A stretch of DNA of 24,154 nucleotides, taken from positions 1-24,154 of the forward strand of contig JAICJM010000044.1 in the NCBI GenBank assembly GCA_025928435.1. The letters are read 5' to 3'. The notes under the pieces are model-generated. The model searched no databases, had not been told where the DNA came from, and saw only the letters and a list, made by a program, of their open reading frames with translations. The position numbers and the translations under genes were made by a program. Positions 9,498 through 16,984 of this stretch are shown one piece after another (the first letter of the stretch is position 1; the number at the start of each line of letters is the position of its first letter). This stretch comes from Thermoleophilia bacterium (lineage in GTDB: Bacteria; Actinomycetota; Thermoleophilia; Gaiellales; JAICJC01).

Positions 9498-10219
9498 TCC
9501 CCCGCGCCGCCGCCTGCCTCGCGGCCCTGGGGGTGGTGAACCTGGCGGCGCCGCATCTGCCCGAGCCCGGCCAGGGCGTCCAGATCGCGGCCGTCGCCGT
9601 CGTGTCGTTCCCGCTCGCGACGCTCGTCGTCGCCGCCCTCGCCCCGGCCCCCACGCCGGTGCCGCGCCTGATCGCGGCCGCCGTCGCCGCCGCGGCGCTC
9701 ACGGCGGCCCTGATCGCAGCCGGGCTCGAGGGGACGCCCGCGACGCTCGCCAAGCTGGTCGCGTCGGCCTGCCTCGGCATCGCCCTCGCCGGCCTGCTGC
9801 AGACGCCGGCGGAGATCGTCGCGATCGCCGTCCTGATCGCCGCCGTCGACGCCTACAGCGTCGCGGCCGGGCCGACGCACGCCATCGTGCTGCACCACCA
9901 GGAGGTGCTGGGCGCGTTCACGCTCGCCTTTCACCCTCCGGGCACGTACGCCGTCGCCCAGATCGGCGTCAGCGACTTCGTGTTCTTCGCCCTGTTCGCC
10001 GCGGCCGCCGTGCGGATGAGCCTGCGGGTGGGGGCCACCTGGGTCGCGACGACCGCGTCCCTGGGCGCCACGATGGCGCTCTCCTACGCCTTCGACACCG
10101 CCCTGCCGGCGCTCCCGCTGCTCTCGCTCGCCTTCCTGGGCGCGAACGCCGACCTCCTGTTCGAGCGCACCCGGGGGAGGCGCGGCTCACCCGAACGGGA
10201 GAGCGGAGCCGGGCCTTGA
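9494..10219 (+). CDS. Presenilin-like intramembrane aspartyl protease (A22-type) candidate
   Basis: The 241-residue integral membrane protein has about eight hydrophobic segments. Three features match presenilin and archaeal presenilin/signal-peptide-peptidase homologues in the right order and spacing. D119 lies in a helix reading AAVDAYSV, followed by a TH-containing stretch (the family has YDA.SV...TKH). D161 lies in IGVSDFVFF (the family has G-x-G-D-F/I). TALPALPLL at residues 202-210 holds the PALP motif, 44 residues after the second aspartate. If right, it cuts transmembrane helices of other proteins inside the membrane. The second motif is GVSD instead of GxGD, and the first lacks the usual tyrosine before Asp. 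It overlaps pepE by 4 nt and precedes a secreted sedolisin. The alternative is an unrelated alanine-rich membrane protein with chance motifs. Confidence 0.65.
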   Translation: MIPRAAACLAALGVVNLAAPHLPEPGQGVQIAAVAVVSFPLATLVVAALAPAPTPVPRLIAAAVAAAALTAALIAAGLEGTPATLAKLVASACLGIALAGLLQTPAEIVAIAVLIAAVDAYSVAAGPTHAIVLHHQEVLGAFTLAFHPPGTYAVAQIGVSDFVFFALFAAAAVRMSLRVGATWVATTASLGATMALSYAFDTALPALPLLSLAFLGANADLLFERTRGRRGSPERESGAGP

Positions 10220-10237
10220 CCTGCCGATCCAGAGTGC

Positions 10238-12154
10238 ATGCGCTCGAGGCGGCTCCGGAGTGTCCTCGCCATGGCCGCCTGCGGCCTGGCGTCCGCGTGG
10301 GCGGCCACGCCCGGGTACGCCGCGGGGCACGCGACCGTCGCCGACACCCGGCCGGCGTGGGCGACGCCCGCGAACCTCGCCCATGCGGCGTCGGGCGATG
10401 ACCGGCTCGCGTTCTCGGTGTGGCTCGGCTGGCGCAACCCCGCCGGCCTCGACGCCGCGCTCGCGGGCCTCTACGACCCGGGCTCGCCGGCGAACGGGCG
10501 CTGGCTGACCCCGGAGGAGTTCCACGCCCGCTACTCGCCGCCGCAGGCGCAGGTCGACGCGGTGCGGAAATGGCTCACCGACTCCGGGTTCGCCATCGTC
10601 GACGTGCCGCGCAACCGGCTCTTCGTGACCGCGTCCGGCACGGTCGACCGGGTCGAGCGCACGTTCGACGTCCACGAGAATCTGTACCGGATCGACGGCC
10701 GCACCGTGCGCGCGCCGGACGCCGATCCGGCCGTGCCGGCCGGGATCTCCGCCGACGTCCGCGCGATCACGGGCCTCGACGGCTCGCTGGCGCTCGCGAC
10801 CCCCGAGCATCGCTCGCCGGCGCCGCCGCCGCCCGCGGGCACGTCCGTCGGCCCGTGCTCGCGCTACTGGGGCGAGCGCACGTCCACGGCCTTTCCCAAC
10901 CCGTACCTGCCGGGGGCGCCGCTGCCGTGGCTGATCTGCGGGTACACGCCGGCCCAGATCGACTCCGCCTACGGGATCGACGGGCTCCGCCGGGCCGGCC
11001 TGGACGGCCGCGGCCAGACGATCGCGATCACCGGCGCGTTCTTCTCGCCCACCATCCGCAAGGACGCGAACAGCTTCTCGCGCGAGTTCGGGCTGCCCCG
11101 GCTGGGCCCGCGGAACTACCGCGAGGTGACAGCGCCGGGGACGACCCGGATCCCCAGGGATCCCGCCGAGACGCAGAGCTGGTACATCGAGCAGGCGCTC
11201 GACGTCGAGTGGGCGCACGCCGTCGCGCCCGGGGCGAAGATCGTCTACGTCGGCGCCGCCAACGACGCCGGCGGGCTCGACCAGGCGCTGAACGCGGTCG
11301 TCGACCGCCACCTCGCGGACGTCGTCTCGAACAGCTGGGGCCTGCCCGAGTCGTTCGCGCCGCGGGGCGAGATCCTGGCCATGAACGCGGTCTTCCAGCA
11401 GGCGGCGGCCGAGGGCATCGGCGTCTACGTCGCGTCGGGCGACGACGGCGACAACCGGCTGGCGGCGGGGAGGGTCTCGGCCGGCTTCCCCGACTCGAGC
11501 CCGTGGGTGACGTCGGTCGGCGGCACCAGCCTCGCGATCTCGCGCACGGGGGACTACGAGTGGGAGGCCGGCTGGGGCACGACGACGACCGACTGGACCG
11601 GCACGCGGTGGGCGCCGAAGGCGCCGGGAGACTTCATGTACGGCTCCGGCGGCGGCCCCAGCCACGTGTTCCCGATGCCGGCCTACCAGGCCGGGGCGGT
11701 GCCGCTCGCCGACGCCACCTGGAAGGGGATCGCGCGCCGGGCCGAGCCGGACCTGGCGATGGACGCCGATCCGCAGACCGGCGTGACGTTCGCGCAGACG
11801 TACGTCGACGGCAACGGCCGCCGCCGCATCATCGACTCGTGGATCGGCGGCACCAGCCTGGCCGCGCCGCTCGTGGCGGGGGTGATGGCGCTCGCCGACC
11901 AGCGCAGCGGCCACCCGCACGGCTTCATCAACCCGGCCCTCTACCGGCTGCGTGGCACGCCCGCGCTGCGCGACGTCACCGGCGGCCACCGCTCGCTGGC
12001 CGTGCTGCGAAATGCGCTCGCGCCGGACGGCTCGATCGTGACGCGGCTGCGCTCGCTCGACCGCGACAGCTCGCTCACCGCCGGGCCGGGATGGGATCCC
12101 GTCACGGGCCTCGGCTCGCCGGACGTGCCGTGGTTCCTGGCTGCGATACGCTGA
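10238..12154 (+). CDS. Secreted sedolisin-type serine-carboxyl protease (family S53) with pro-domain
   Basis: The 638-residue protein begins with a Sec-type signal peptide (basic RSRRLR, hydrophobic core, likely cut after about residue 29). A pro-kumamolisin activation domain follows (residues about 45-190, including LTPEEFHARYSPP), then a Pro-rich linker at 194-200 and the S53 catalytic domain. The catalytic Glu and Asp are E318 and D322 in WYIEQALDVEW, the nucleophile is S540 in IGGTSLAAPLVAG, and the SGDDGD motif at 400-405 should supply the oxyanion Asp. The C-terminal segment (DVTGGH, then TAGPGWDPVTGLGSPD) is the family's calcium site. These enzymes are secreted as zymogens and act at acidic pH. 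The protein appears complete. No Shine-Dalgarno is obvious. The stop codon overlaps the -10 box of the next gene. Confidence 0.95.
   Translation: MRSRRLRSVLAMAACGLASAWAATPGYAAGHATVADTRPAWATPANLAHAASGDDRLAFSVWLGWRNPAGLDAALAGLYDPGSPANGRWLTPEEFHARYSPPQAQVDAVRKWLTDSGFAIVDVPRNRLFVTASGTVDRVERTFDVHENLYRIDGRTVRAPDADPAVPAGISADVRAITGLDGSLALATPEHRSPAPPPPAGTSVGPCSRYWGERTSTAFPNPYLPGAPLPWLICGYTPAQIDSAYGIDGLRRAGLDGRGQTIAITGAFFSPTIRKDANSFSREFGLPRLGPRNYREVTAPGTTRIPRDPAETQSWYIEQALDVEWAHAVAPGAKIVYVGAANDAGGLDQALNAVVDRHLADVVSNSWGLPESFAPRGEILAMNAVFQQAAAEGIGVYVASGDDGDNRLAAGRVSAGFPDSSPWVTSVGGTSLAISRTGDYEWEAGWGTTTTDWTGTRWAPKAPGDFMYGSGGGPSHVFPMPAYQAGAVPLADATWKGIARRAEPDLAMDADPQTGVTFAQTYVDGNGRRRIIDSWIGGTSLAAPLVAGVMALADQRSGHPHGFINPALYRLRGTPALRDVTGGHRSLAVLRNALAPDGSIVTRLRSLDRDSSLTAGPGWDPVTGLGSPDVPWFLAAIR
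12147..12152 (+). promoter_or_regulatory. Probable leaderless -10 box of the BtuF-like gene (TACGCT)
   Basis: TACGCT ends at 12152, overlapping the last codons of the sedolisin gene, and is followed by 6 nt and a CTG in the correct frame. It is identical in sequence and spacing to the moaA box at 2523-2528. Confidence 0.4.
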
Positions 12155-12158
12155 CCGC

Positions 12159-13037
12159 CTGCGCGTCTGCTCGCTCCTTCCCAGCGCCACCGAGATCGTC
12201 GGCGCCCTCGGCTGCGCCGATCTGCTGGTCGGGCGCTCGGCCGAATGCGACCACCCGCCCGGCGTCTCGGCGCTACCCGTCGTCACCGCCGCGCGGATCG
12301 ACTCGGACGCGCTGCGCAGCCGCGACATCGACGCCGCCGTCCGCGCGGCCGTCCTCGACGGCACGTCGCTCTACGCGCTCGACGACGGGCTGATCCGCGA
12401 GCTCGCGCCCGACCTCGTCATCACCCAGGACCTGTGCCACGTGTGCGCGGTCTCGAGCGAGGACGTGACCCGCGTGCGCAGCCTCGACGCCGAGGTGCTC
12501 GCGCTCGATCCGCGCACGCTGGCGGAGGTGGCCGAATCGGTGCGGGTCGTCGCCCGCCGGATCGGCGTCGCCGACCGGGGCGAGGCGGTGGCGGGAGAGA
12601 TGGAGGCCCGGATCGCGGCGGCCGCGAAGGCGGTCGCAGGGGCCGAGCCCGTGCCGGTGTTCGTCGCCGAGTGGCTCGACCCGCCGTTCGCGGCCGGCCA
12701 CTGGCTGCCGGAGATGGTGGCGGCGGCGGGCGGCGTCGACGTGCTCGGGAGGGCCGGGCAGCCCTCCTTCCCCACCACCTGGGAAGAGGTCTTCGCCGCG
12801 AGGCCGGACGTGATCGTCGCGGCGGCGTGCGGGTTCGACGCGGCCCGGATCGCCGAGGAGGCTGCGGGGACGGAGTTCCCGTGCCGAACGGTGGCCGTCG
12901 ACGCGAACGCCCGCTACTCGCGCCCGGCCCCGCGGCTGGCCGAGGGCGTCGAGCAGCTGGCCCATCTCCTGCACCCCGGCCTGGCCCCCGATCCCGGCCT
13001 GCCCTCGATCGAGATCGCGCACGCGTGGACGAGGTAG
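12159..13037 (+). CDS. Periplasmic-binding-protein-like (BtuF/PF01497 type) cobalamin- or metal-chelate-binding protein, no signal peptide
   Basis: The product of about 292 residues has the class III binding-protein fold. It opens with RVCSLLPSATEIVGALG (family start), then DLLVGRSAECDHPP, ITQDLCHVCAV, VPVFVAEWLDPPFAAGHWLPEM, TWEEVFAARPDVIV and a C-terminal RPAPRLAEGVEQLAHLLHP. It lacks a signal peptide or lipobox, and no ABC permease or ATPase is nearby, so it may be a cytoplasmic binding protein rather than a transporter component. The conserved N-terminus starts at about base 12160, and I see no in-frame ATG, GTG or TTG near it. The CTG at 12159, placed 6 nt after a TACGCT box, is the best start. 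ATG at 12441 would remove a third of the protein. It overlaps the M20 gene by 13 nt. Confidence 0.8.
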   Translation: MRVCSLLPSATEIVGALGCADLLVGRSAECDHPPGVSALPVVTAARIDSDALRSRDIDAAVRAAVLDGTSLYALDDGLIRELAPDLVITQDLCHVCAVSSEDVTRVRSLDAEVLALDPRTLAEVAESVRVVARRIGVADRGEAVAGEMEARIAAAAKAVAGAEPVPVFVAEWLDPPFAAGHWLPEMVAAAGGVDVLGRAGQPSFPTTWEEVFAARPDVIVAAACGFDAARIAEEAAGTEFPCRTVAVDANARYSRPAPRLAEGVEQLAHLLHPGLAPDPGLPSIEIAHAWTR

Positions 13038-14131
13038 CCGAGCTCGTCTCCCGGCTGGTTGCGATCAACTCGATCAACCCGCGCCTGGTCCCGGGCGGGC
13101 CGGGCGAGGCCGAGGTGGCCGAGTTCGTCGCCGGCTGGCTCGAGGCCGCGGGCCTCGACGTGTCCGTGCGCGAGGCGGCAGCGGGGCGCCCGAACGTCGT
13201 CGGCCGGGCGGTCGGGAGCGGCGGCGGACGCGACCTGCTCCTGAATGCGCACATGGACATCGTCGGCGTCGAGGGCATGACCGACCCGTTCACGCCCCGG
13301 ATCGAGGACGGGCGGCTGTACGGGCGGGGCGGGTTCGACATGAAGGGCGGGCTGGCCGCGATCATGCTCGCCGCCGCCCGGGCCGCGCAGGCCGATCTGC
13401 GCGGCGACGTGATCGTGGCGGCGGTATGCGACGAGGAGTTCGCGAGCATCGGCGCCGAGGCGGTCGCCGCCGAGGTGTGGGCGGACGCGGCCATCGTCAC
13501 CGAGCCCACGGGGCTCGAGGTCTGTGTCGCCCACAAGGGATTCCTCTGGCTCGAGATCGAGACCGAGGGCGTGGCCGCGCACGGCTCGCGACCGGATCTC
13601 GGCGTCGACGCGATCGCCGCGATGGGCGGCGTCCTCGTCGGGATCGAGCGCCTGGCGGGCGCCCTCGCCGCGGGCCGCAGCCACCCGCTGCTCGGGCCGG
13701 GCTCGGTGCACGCGTCGCTGATCGAGGGCGGGCGGGAGCTCTCGAGCTACCCCGACCGCTGCACGCTGCGCATCGAGCGGCGCACCATCCCCGGCGAGAC
13801 CCGGGAGCTCGTCGAGGCGCAGGTGCGCGCGCTCGCCGGCAAGGCGACTGTGCGCACGAGCTTCGAGCGACTGCCGTTCGAGGTCGACTCCGACATCTCG
13901 ATCGTGCGCGCGCTGCGGCGGCATGCCGCGGACGTCCTCGGCCACCAGCCGCCGGTCGTCGGGCACTGGGCCTGGATGGACGCGGCGGTGCTCTCCGCCG
14001 CCGGTATCTCGACGGTCGTCTTCGGCCCGGGCGGCGCCGGCGCGCACGCCACCGAGGAGTGGGTCGACCTGGCCTCGGTCGCCGCCTGCGCCGACGTGCT
14101 GGAGTCGGTCGCCCGCGAGTTCTGCGCCTAG
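13025..14131 (+). CDS. M20-family zinc peptidase (ArgE/DapE/CPG2-like deacylase)
   Basis: The 368-residue two-domain metallohydrolase carries NAHMDIVG (His and Asp metal ligands, near residues 76-78), GRGGFDMKGGLAA (bridging Asp), CDEEFASIG (catalytic Glu plus metal-ligand Glu), TEPTGL, and the terminal metal histidine in GPGGAGAHATEEW. A dimerisation domain (VAAHGSRPDLGVDAI onward) lies in between. The family removes acyl groups or cleaves amino-acid amides such as N-acetylornithine, succinyl-diaminopimelate or folate-type substrates; the sequence does not settle which. No arg or dap gene is in the window. GTG at 13025 overlaps the end of the BtuF-like gene, so the two are probably cotranslated. 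The stop TAG is part of CTAG (14128-14131), facing the convergent rlmD. Confidence 0.9.
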   Translation: MDEVAELVSRLVAINSINPRLVPGGPGEAEVAEFVAGWLEAAGLDVSVREAAAGRPNVVGRAVGSGGGRDLLLNAHMDIVGVEGMTDPFTPRIEDGRLYGRGGFDMKGGLAAIMLAAARAAQADLRGDVIVAAVCDEEFASIGAEAVAAEVWADAAIVTEPTGLEVCVAHKGFLWLEIETEGVAAHGSRPDLGVDAIAAMGGVLVGIERLAGALAAGRSHPLLGPGSVHASLIEGGRELSSYPDRCTLRIERRTIPGETRELVEAQVRALAGKATVRTSFERLPFEVDSDISIVRALRRHAADVLGHQPPVVGHWAWMDAAVLSAAGISTVVFGPGGAGAHATEEWVDLASVAACADVLESVAREFCA

Positions 14132-15505
14132 CCGGTAGGGGCCAGGCCCCGGGTCGGGGCGTAGCAGTGCGACGGACTCGATGTGGGGCGTGTGCGGGAA
14201 CATGTCGAGGGGGCGCACGGTCTCGAGCGTGTAGCCGCCGTCCACGAGCTGGCGGGCGTTGGGCGCGAAGGTCGTCGGGTTGCAGGACACGTAGACGAGC
14301 CGCTCGGGGGCGAGCTCGAGGACGCGCCGCACCGCCTTCGGCGTCAGGCCCGAGCGGGGCGGGTCGACGAAGACGACATCGGGCTTCGGCAACCGCTCGA
14401 GCAGCGGGCGGACGCTCTTCGCGACGTCGCCCGCCACGAACTCGGCGTTGGCGATGCCGTTGCGGGCGGCGTTCTCGCGCGCGCCGGCGATCGACTCCTC
14501 CGAGATCTCGATGCCGTACACCCGGCCCGCGTGCGGCGCCGCCAGGAGGCCAATCGCCCCCGCGCCGCAGTAGAGGTCCCAGACGACGTCGGCGGGCCGC
14601 AGCCCGGCGAGCTCGATCGCGAGCGCGTAGAGGCGCTCCGCCATCACGGTGTTCGTCTGCATGAACGCGCCCGCCGTCACCGAGAACTCCAGGCCGCCGA
14701 TGCGCTCGGCGAACCGGTCGCGGCCGAACAGCAGGGACTGCTCCAGCCCGAGCGACACCTCGGCCACCCCGGCATTGACCGCATGCACGACACCGACGAC
14801 GGCGTCGGGCACGAGCTCGGCCAGGCGCTCGACCCCCGGAACCTCGCCCGGGGCGGTCACGACCATCGCCAGCAGCTCGCCGGTGCCGCCGCCCTCGCGG
14901 ACGACGAGGTGGCGCAGGTAGCCCTCGCCGCTCCGCTGGTCGTAGGCGGGCAGCCCGAGCTCGCCCGCCCACCGCTCGAAGGCGCGGCGGACGTCGTTCG
15001 ACGCGTCCGAGGCGATGTGGCAGTGGTCGACCGCGATCAGGCGGTCCCAGCGGCCGAGCCGGTGGTAGCCGAGCCGCGGCCCGTCCGCGCCCTGCGACCA
15101 CGAGTACTCGACCTTGTTGCGGTAGCCGTAGAGGCCCTCGGCCGCGATCATCGGCTCGGGCTCGATCCCCTCGAAGCCGCCGATGCGCTGAAGCGCATCG
15201 GCCACCTGGGCGTGCTTGTGGCGCAGCTGCTCGGCGTAGTCGAGGTCCTGCCAGGCGCAGCCGCCGCAAACGCCGAAGTGGGCGCAGCGCGGCTCGACCC
15301 GGCCGGGCCCGGGCTCGAGCAGCTCGACGGCCTGGGCCTCGGCGTAGCGGCGCTTGAACTTCGTCACCCGGGCGCGGACGCGGTCGCCCGGGAGCCCCCG
15401 GGCGACGAAGACGACCAGCTCGCCGTGCCGCGCGACGCCGCGGCCGCCGTACGCCAGCCGGTCGACCCGCAGCTCGATCTCCTCACCACGCGCAAGCGTT
15501 GCCAT
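14128..15505 (-). CDS. rlmD: 23S rRNA (uracil-5-)-methyltransferase, RlmD type; normal stop codon missing
   Basis: This SAM-dependent enzyme forms 5-methyluridine in 23S rRNA. The N-terminus is a TRAM domain (residues about 3-62). The [4Fe-4S] ligands C74, C80, C83 and C162 have the spacing of E. coli RlmD. DLYCGAGAIGL (310-320) binds SAM, DPPRSGL starts at 381, and the nucleophile is C408 in VSCNPTT. The conserved part ends at ESVALLR, residue 449 (base 14159). No stop follows in frame: it stays open, antisense to the M20 gene, down to 12914. A +1 shift inside the G/C-run palindrome at 14138-14158 would reach TAG at 14130-14128, the end given here. So the gene has either an assembly indel, a frameshift, or a long tail. 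tRNA U54 methylation (TrmA/TrmFO-like role) is less likely. Confidence 0.88.
14138..14150. repeat. REP-like palindrome (site C), compensatory variant
   Basis: GGGGCCAGGCCCC has the same 6+1+6 layout as GGGGACAGTCCCC and differs at positions 5 and 9 only. Those two positions pair with each other, so the palindrome is kept. It lies between the convergent M20 and rlmD genes and covers the point where the rlmD frame should end. Confidence 0.6.
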
Positions 15506-15513
15506 GCCGTCAC

Positions 15514-15520
15514 TAGTGTA
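15514..15520. promoter_or_regulatory. Overlapping divergent -10 boxes of rlmD and the M3-like peptidase
   Basis: The 24-nt gap between the two start codons contains the palindrome CACTAGTG (15511-15518). On the plus strand TAGTGT (15514-15519) lies 10 nt before the peptidase ATG. On the minus strand TACACT (15520-15515) lies 9 nt before the rlmD ATG. The two -10 candidates use nearly the same base pairs, so the promoters should exclude each other. Confidence 0.4.
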
Positions 15521-15529
15521 TGAGCGCCC

Positions 15530-16984
15530 ATGCCGGTCGCCGTCGACACCTACCGCGCCCGCCTCGAGGAGATGACGGCCGAGGTGATGGAGGAGCACTA
15601 CCTGCACGCCTCCGGCCGGAAGACGACGTTCGAGATCGCCGCCGTCTACGAGCGCTACGCCGACCTGACGACGCTCGAGCAGGCGCGCGCGCTCGCGTCC
15701 GGCTCCCCCGTCGAGCTGCACCGGTTCGCAAGCGAGGCATACCTGGGCGACGGCACGAAGCATCTGAGCGAGGAGATCGCGAACGCCGAGGCGACGCTGG
15801 TCGTGCCCGTCGACGGCGACCAGGTGCCCTACCGCGAGGTGACACCGCGGCTCCTCAACGAGCCCGATCGCGACCGCCGCCACCGGCTCTATGACGCCCG
15901 CTGCGCCGTCACGGCGGAGCGCATGAACCCCCTCCACGAGCGCGCCGACGCGCGTTTGCGCGAGCTCGTCGGCGACCTCGACGCCGGCTCGACGCTCGAG
16001 CTCTACGAGCGCTTCGGGTACGACCCGCGCGGGCTGCACCGTTCGACCGAGGCCTTCCTCGCAGACACCGACGCCCTCTACCGGCGGGGCATCGACGCGG
16101 AGCTGCGGCGGCGCGTCGGGGTGCCGCTGGCCGAGGCGCGGCCGCCCGACCTGGCCCGGGTGTGGCGCGCGCCCGAGCTCGACGCGGCGTTCCCGACCGA
16201 CCGCGCGCTGCCGGCGCTGCGCGAGACGCTCGCCGCCCTGGGGATTGACCTCGACGCGCAGGCGAACGTCGAGCTCGACATCGAGGCCCGCCCCGGCAAG
16301 CGGCCGCGGGCGTTCTGCGCCCCGATCCGGGTGCCCGACCGCGTCGTCCTCGTCATGCTGCCGCAGGGCGGCCAGGACGACTACCGGGCGCTGTTCCACG
16401 AGGCGGGGCACGCCGAGCACTTCGCGGGGATGCCCGCCGCCCTGCCGGCCGAGGACCGGCTGCTGGGCGACAACGCCGTCACGGAGGGCTTCGCCTTCCT
16501 GTTCGAGCACCTGCTGGCCGACCCGTCCTGGCGCCGCGCACGCATGGGCGACGACGCGCCCGAGTACGCCCGCTTCGCCGCCCTCTACAAGCTCTTCCTG
16601 ATCCGCCGCTACGCGGCCAAGCTGGCGTACGAGCTCGAGCTGCACTCCGGCGCGCGCCGCGAGCGGCTGCCGGCGCGCTACGCCGAGCTGCTCTCGGGCG
16701 CGGTCGGCGTCCCCTACCCCGAGACCGATTACCTGGAGGACGTGGACGAGGGCTTCTACTGCACCTCCTACCTGCGCGCATGGGCGTTCGACGCCCAGCT
16801 GGCCGAGCACCTCCGGGGTCGCTTCGGGCGGGCCTGGTTCGAGGAGCCGGCCGCCGGTGAGCTGCTGCGCGAGATGTGGGCGCTCGGCCAGTCGCTGCGG
16901 GCCGAGGAGCTCCTGCGCCGGGTGGCGGGCGCCGAGCTCGACTTCGCCGTCCTGACCGCAGAGGCCGAGGCCGCTCTGGGCTAG
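15530..16984 (+). CDS. M3-like zinc metallopeptidase (gluzincin)
   Basis: The 484-residue, mostly helical protein has a zinc site H290-EAG-H294 (in LFHEAGHAEHFA) with a third ligand E319 in NAVTEGFAFLFEHL. That spacing fits the HEXXH plus E arrangement of M3 and M32 peptidases. Other supporting segments are PNG-poor helical N-terminal repeats, FCAPIRVPDRVVLVMLPQGG just before the zinc helix (substrate strand), and GFYCTSYLRAWAFDAQL near the end, where the family places a substrate-binding Tyr. It has no signal peptide and is probably cytoplasmic, trimming peptides. It is shorter than typical oligopeptidase F (about 600 residues), so it is a compact or divergent member. Its stop shares CTAG (16981-16984) with the convergent membrane glycosyltransferase gene. 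Confidence 0.82.
   Translation: MPVAVDTYRARLEEMTAEVMEEHYLHASGRKTTFEIAAVYERYADLTTLEQARALASGSPVELHRFASEAYLGDGTKHLSEEIANAEATLVVPVDGDQVPYREVTPRLLNEPDRDRRHRLYDARCAVTAERMNPLHERADARLRELVGDLDAGSTLELYERFGYDPRGLHRSTEAFLADTDALYRRGIDAELRRRVGVPLAEARPPDLARVWRAPELDAAFPTDRALPALRETLAALGIDLDAQANVELDIEARPGKRPRAFCAPIRVPDRVVLVMLPQGGQDDYRALFHEAGHAEHFAGMPAALPAEDRLLGDNAVTEGFAFLFEHLLADPSWRRARMGDDAPEYARFAALYKLFLIRRYAAKLAYELELHSGARRERLPARYAELLSGAVGVPYPETDYLEDVDEGFYCTSYLRAWAFDAQLAEHLRGRFGRAWFEEPAAGELLREMWALGQSLRAEELLRRVAGAELDFAVLTAEAEAALG

Noticed and set aside
10187..12364. Minus-strand frame of 725 codons opposite the sedolisin gene
   Set aside because: It lies antisense to a clear S53 protease, and its translation is low-complexity Arg/Gly/Asp-rich without recognisable domains.
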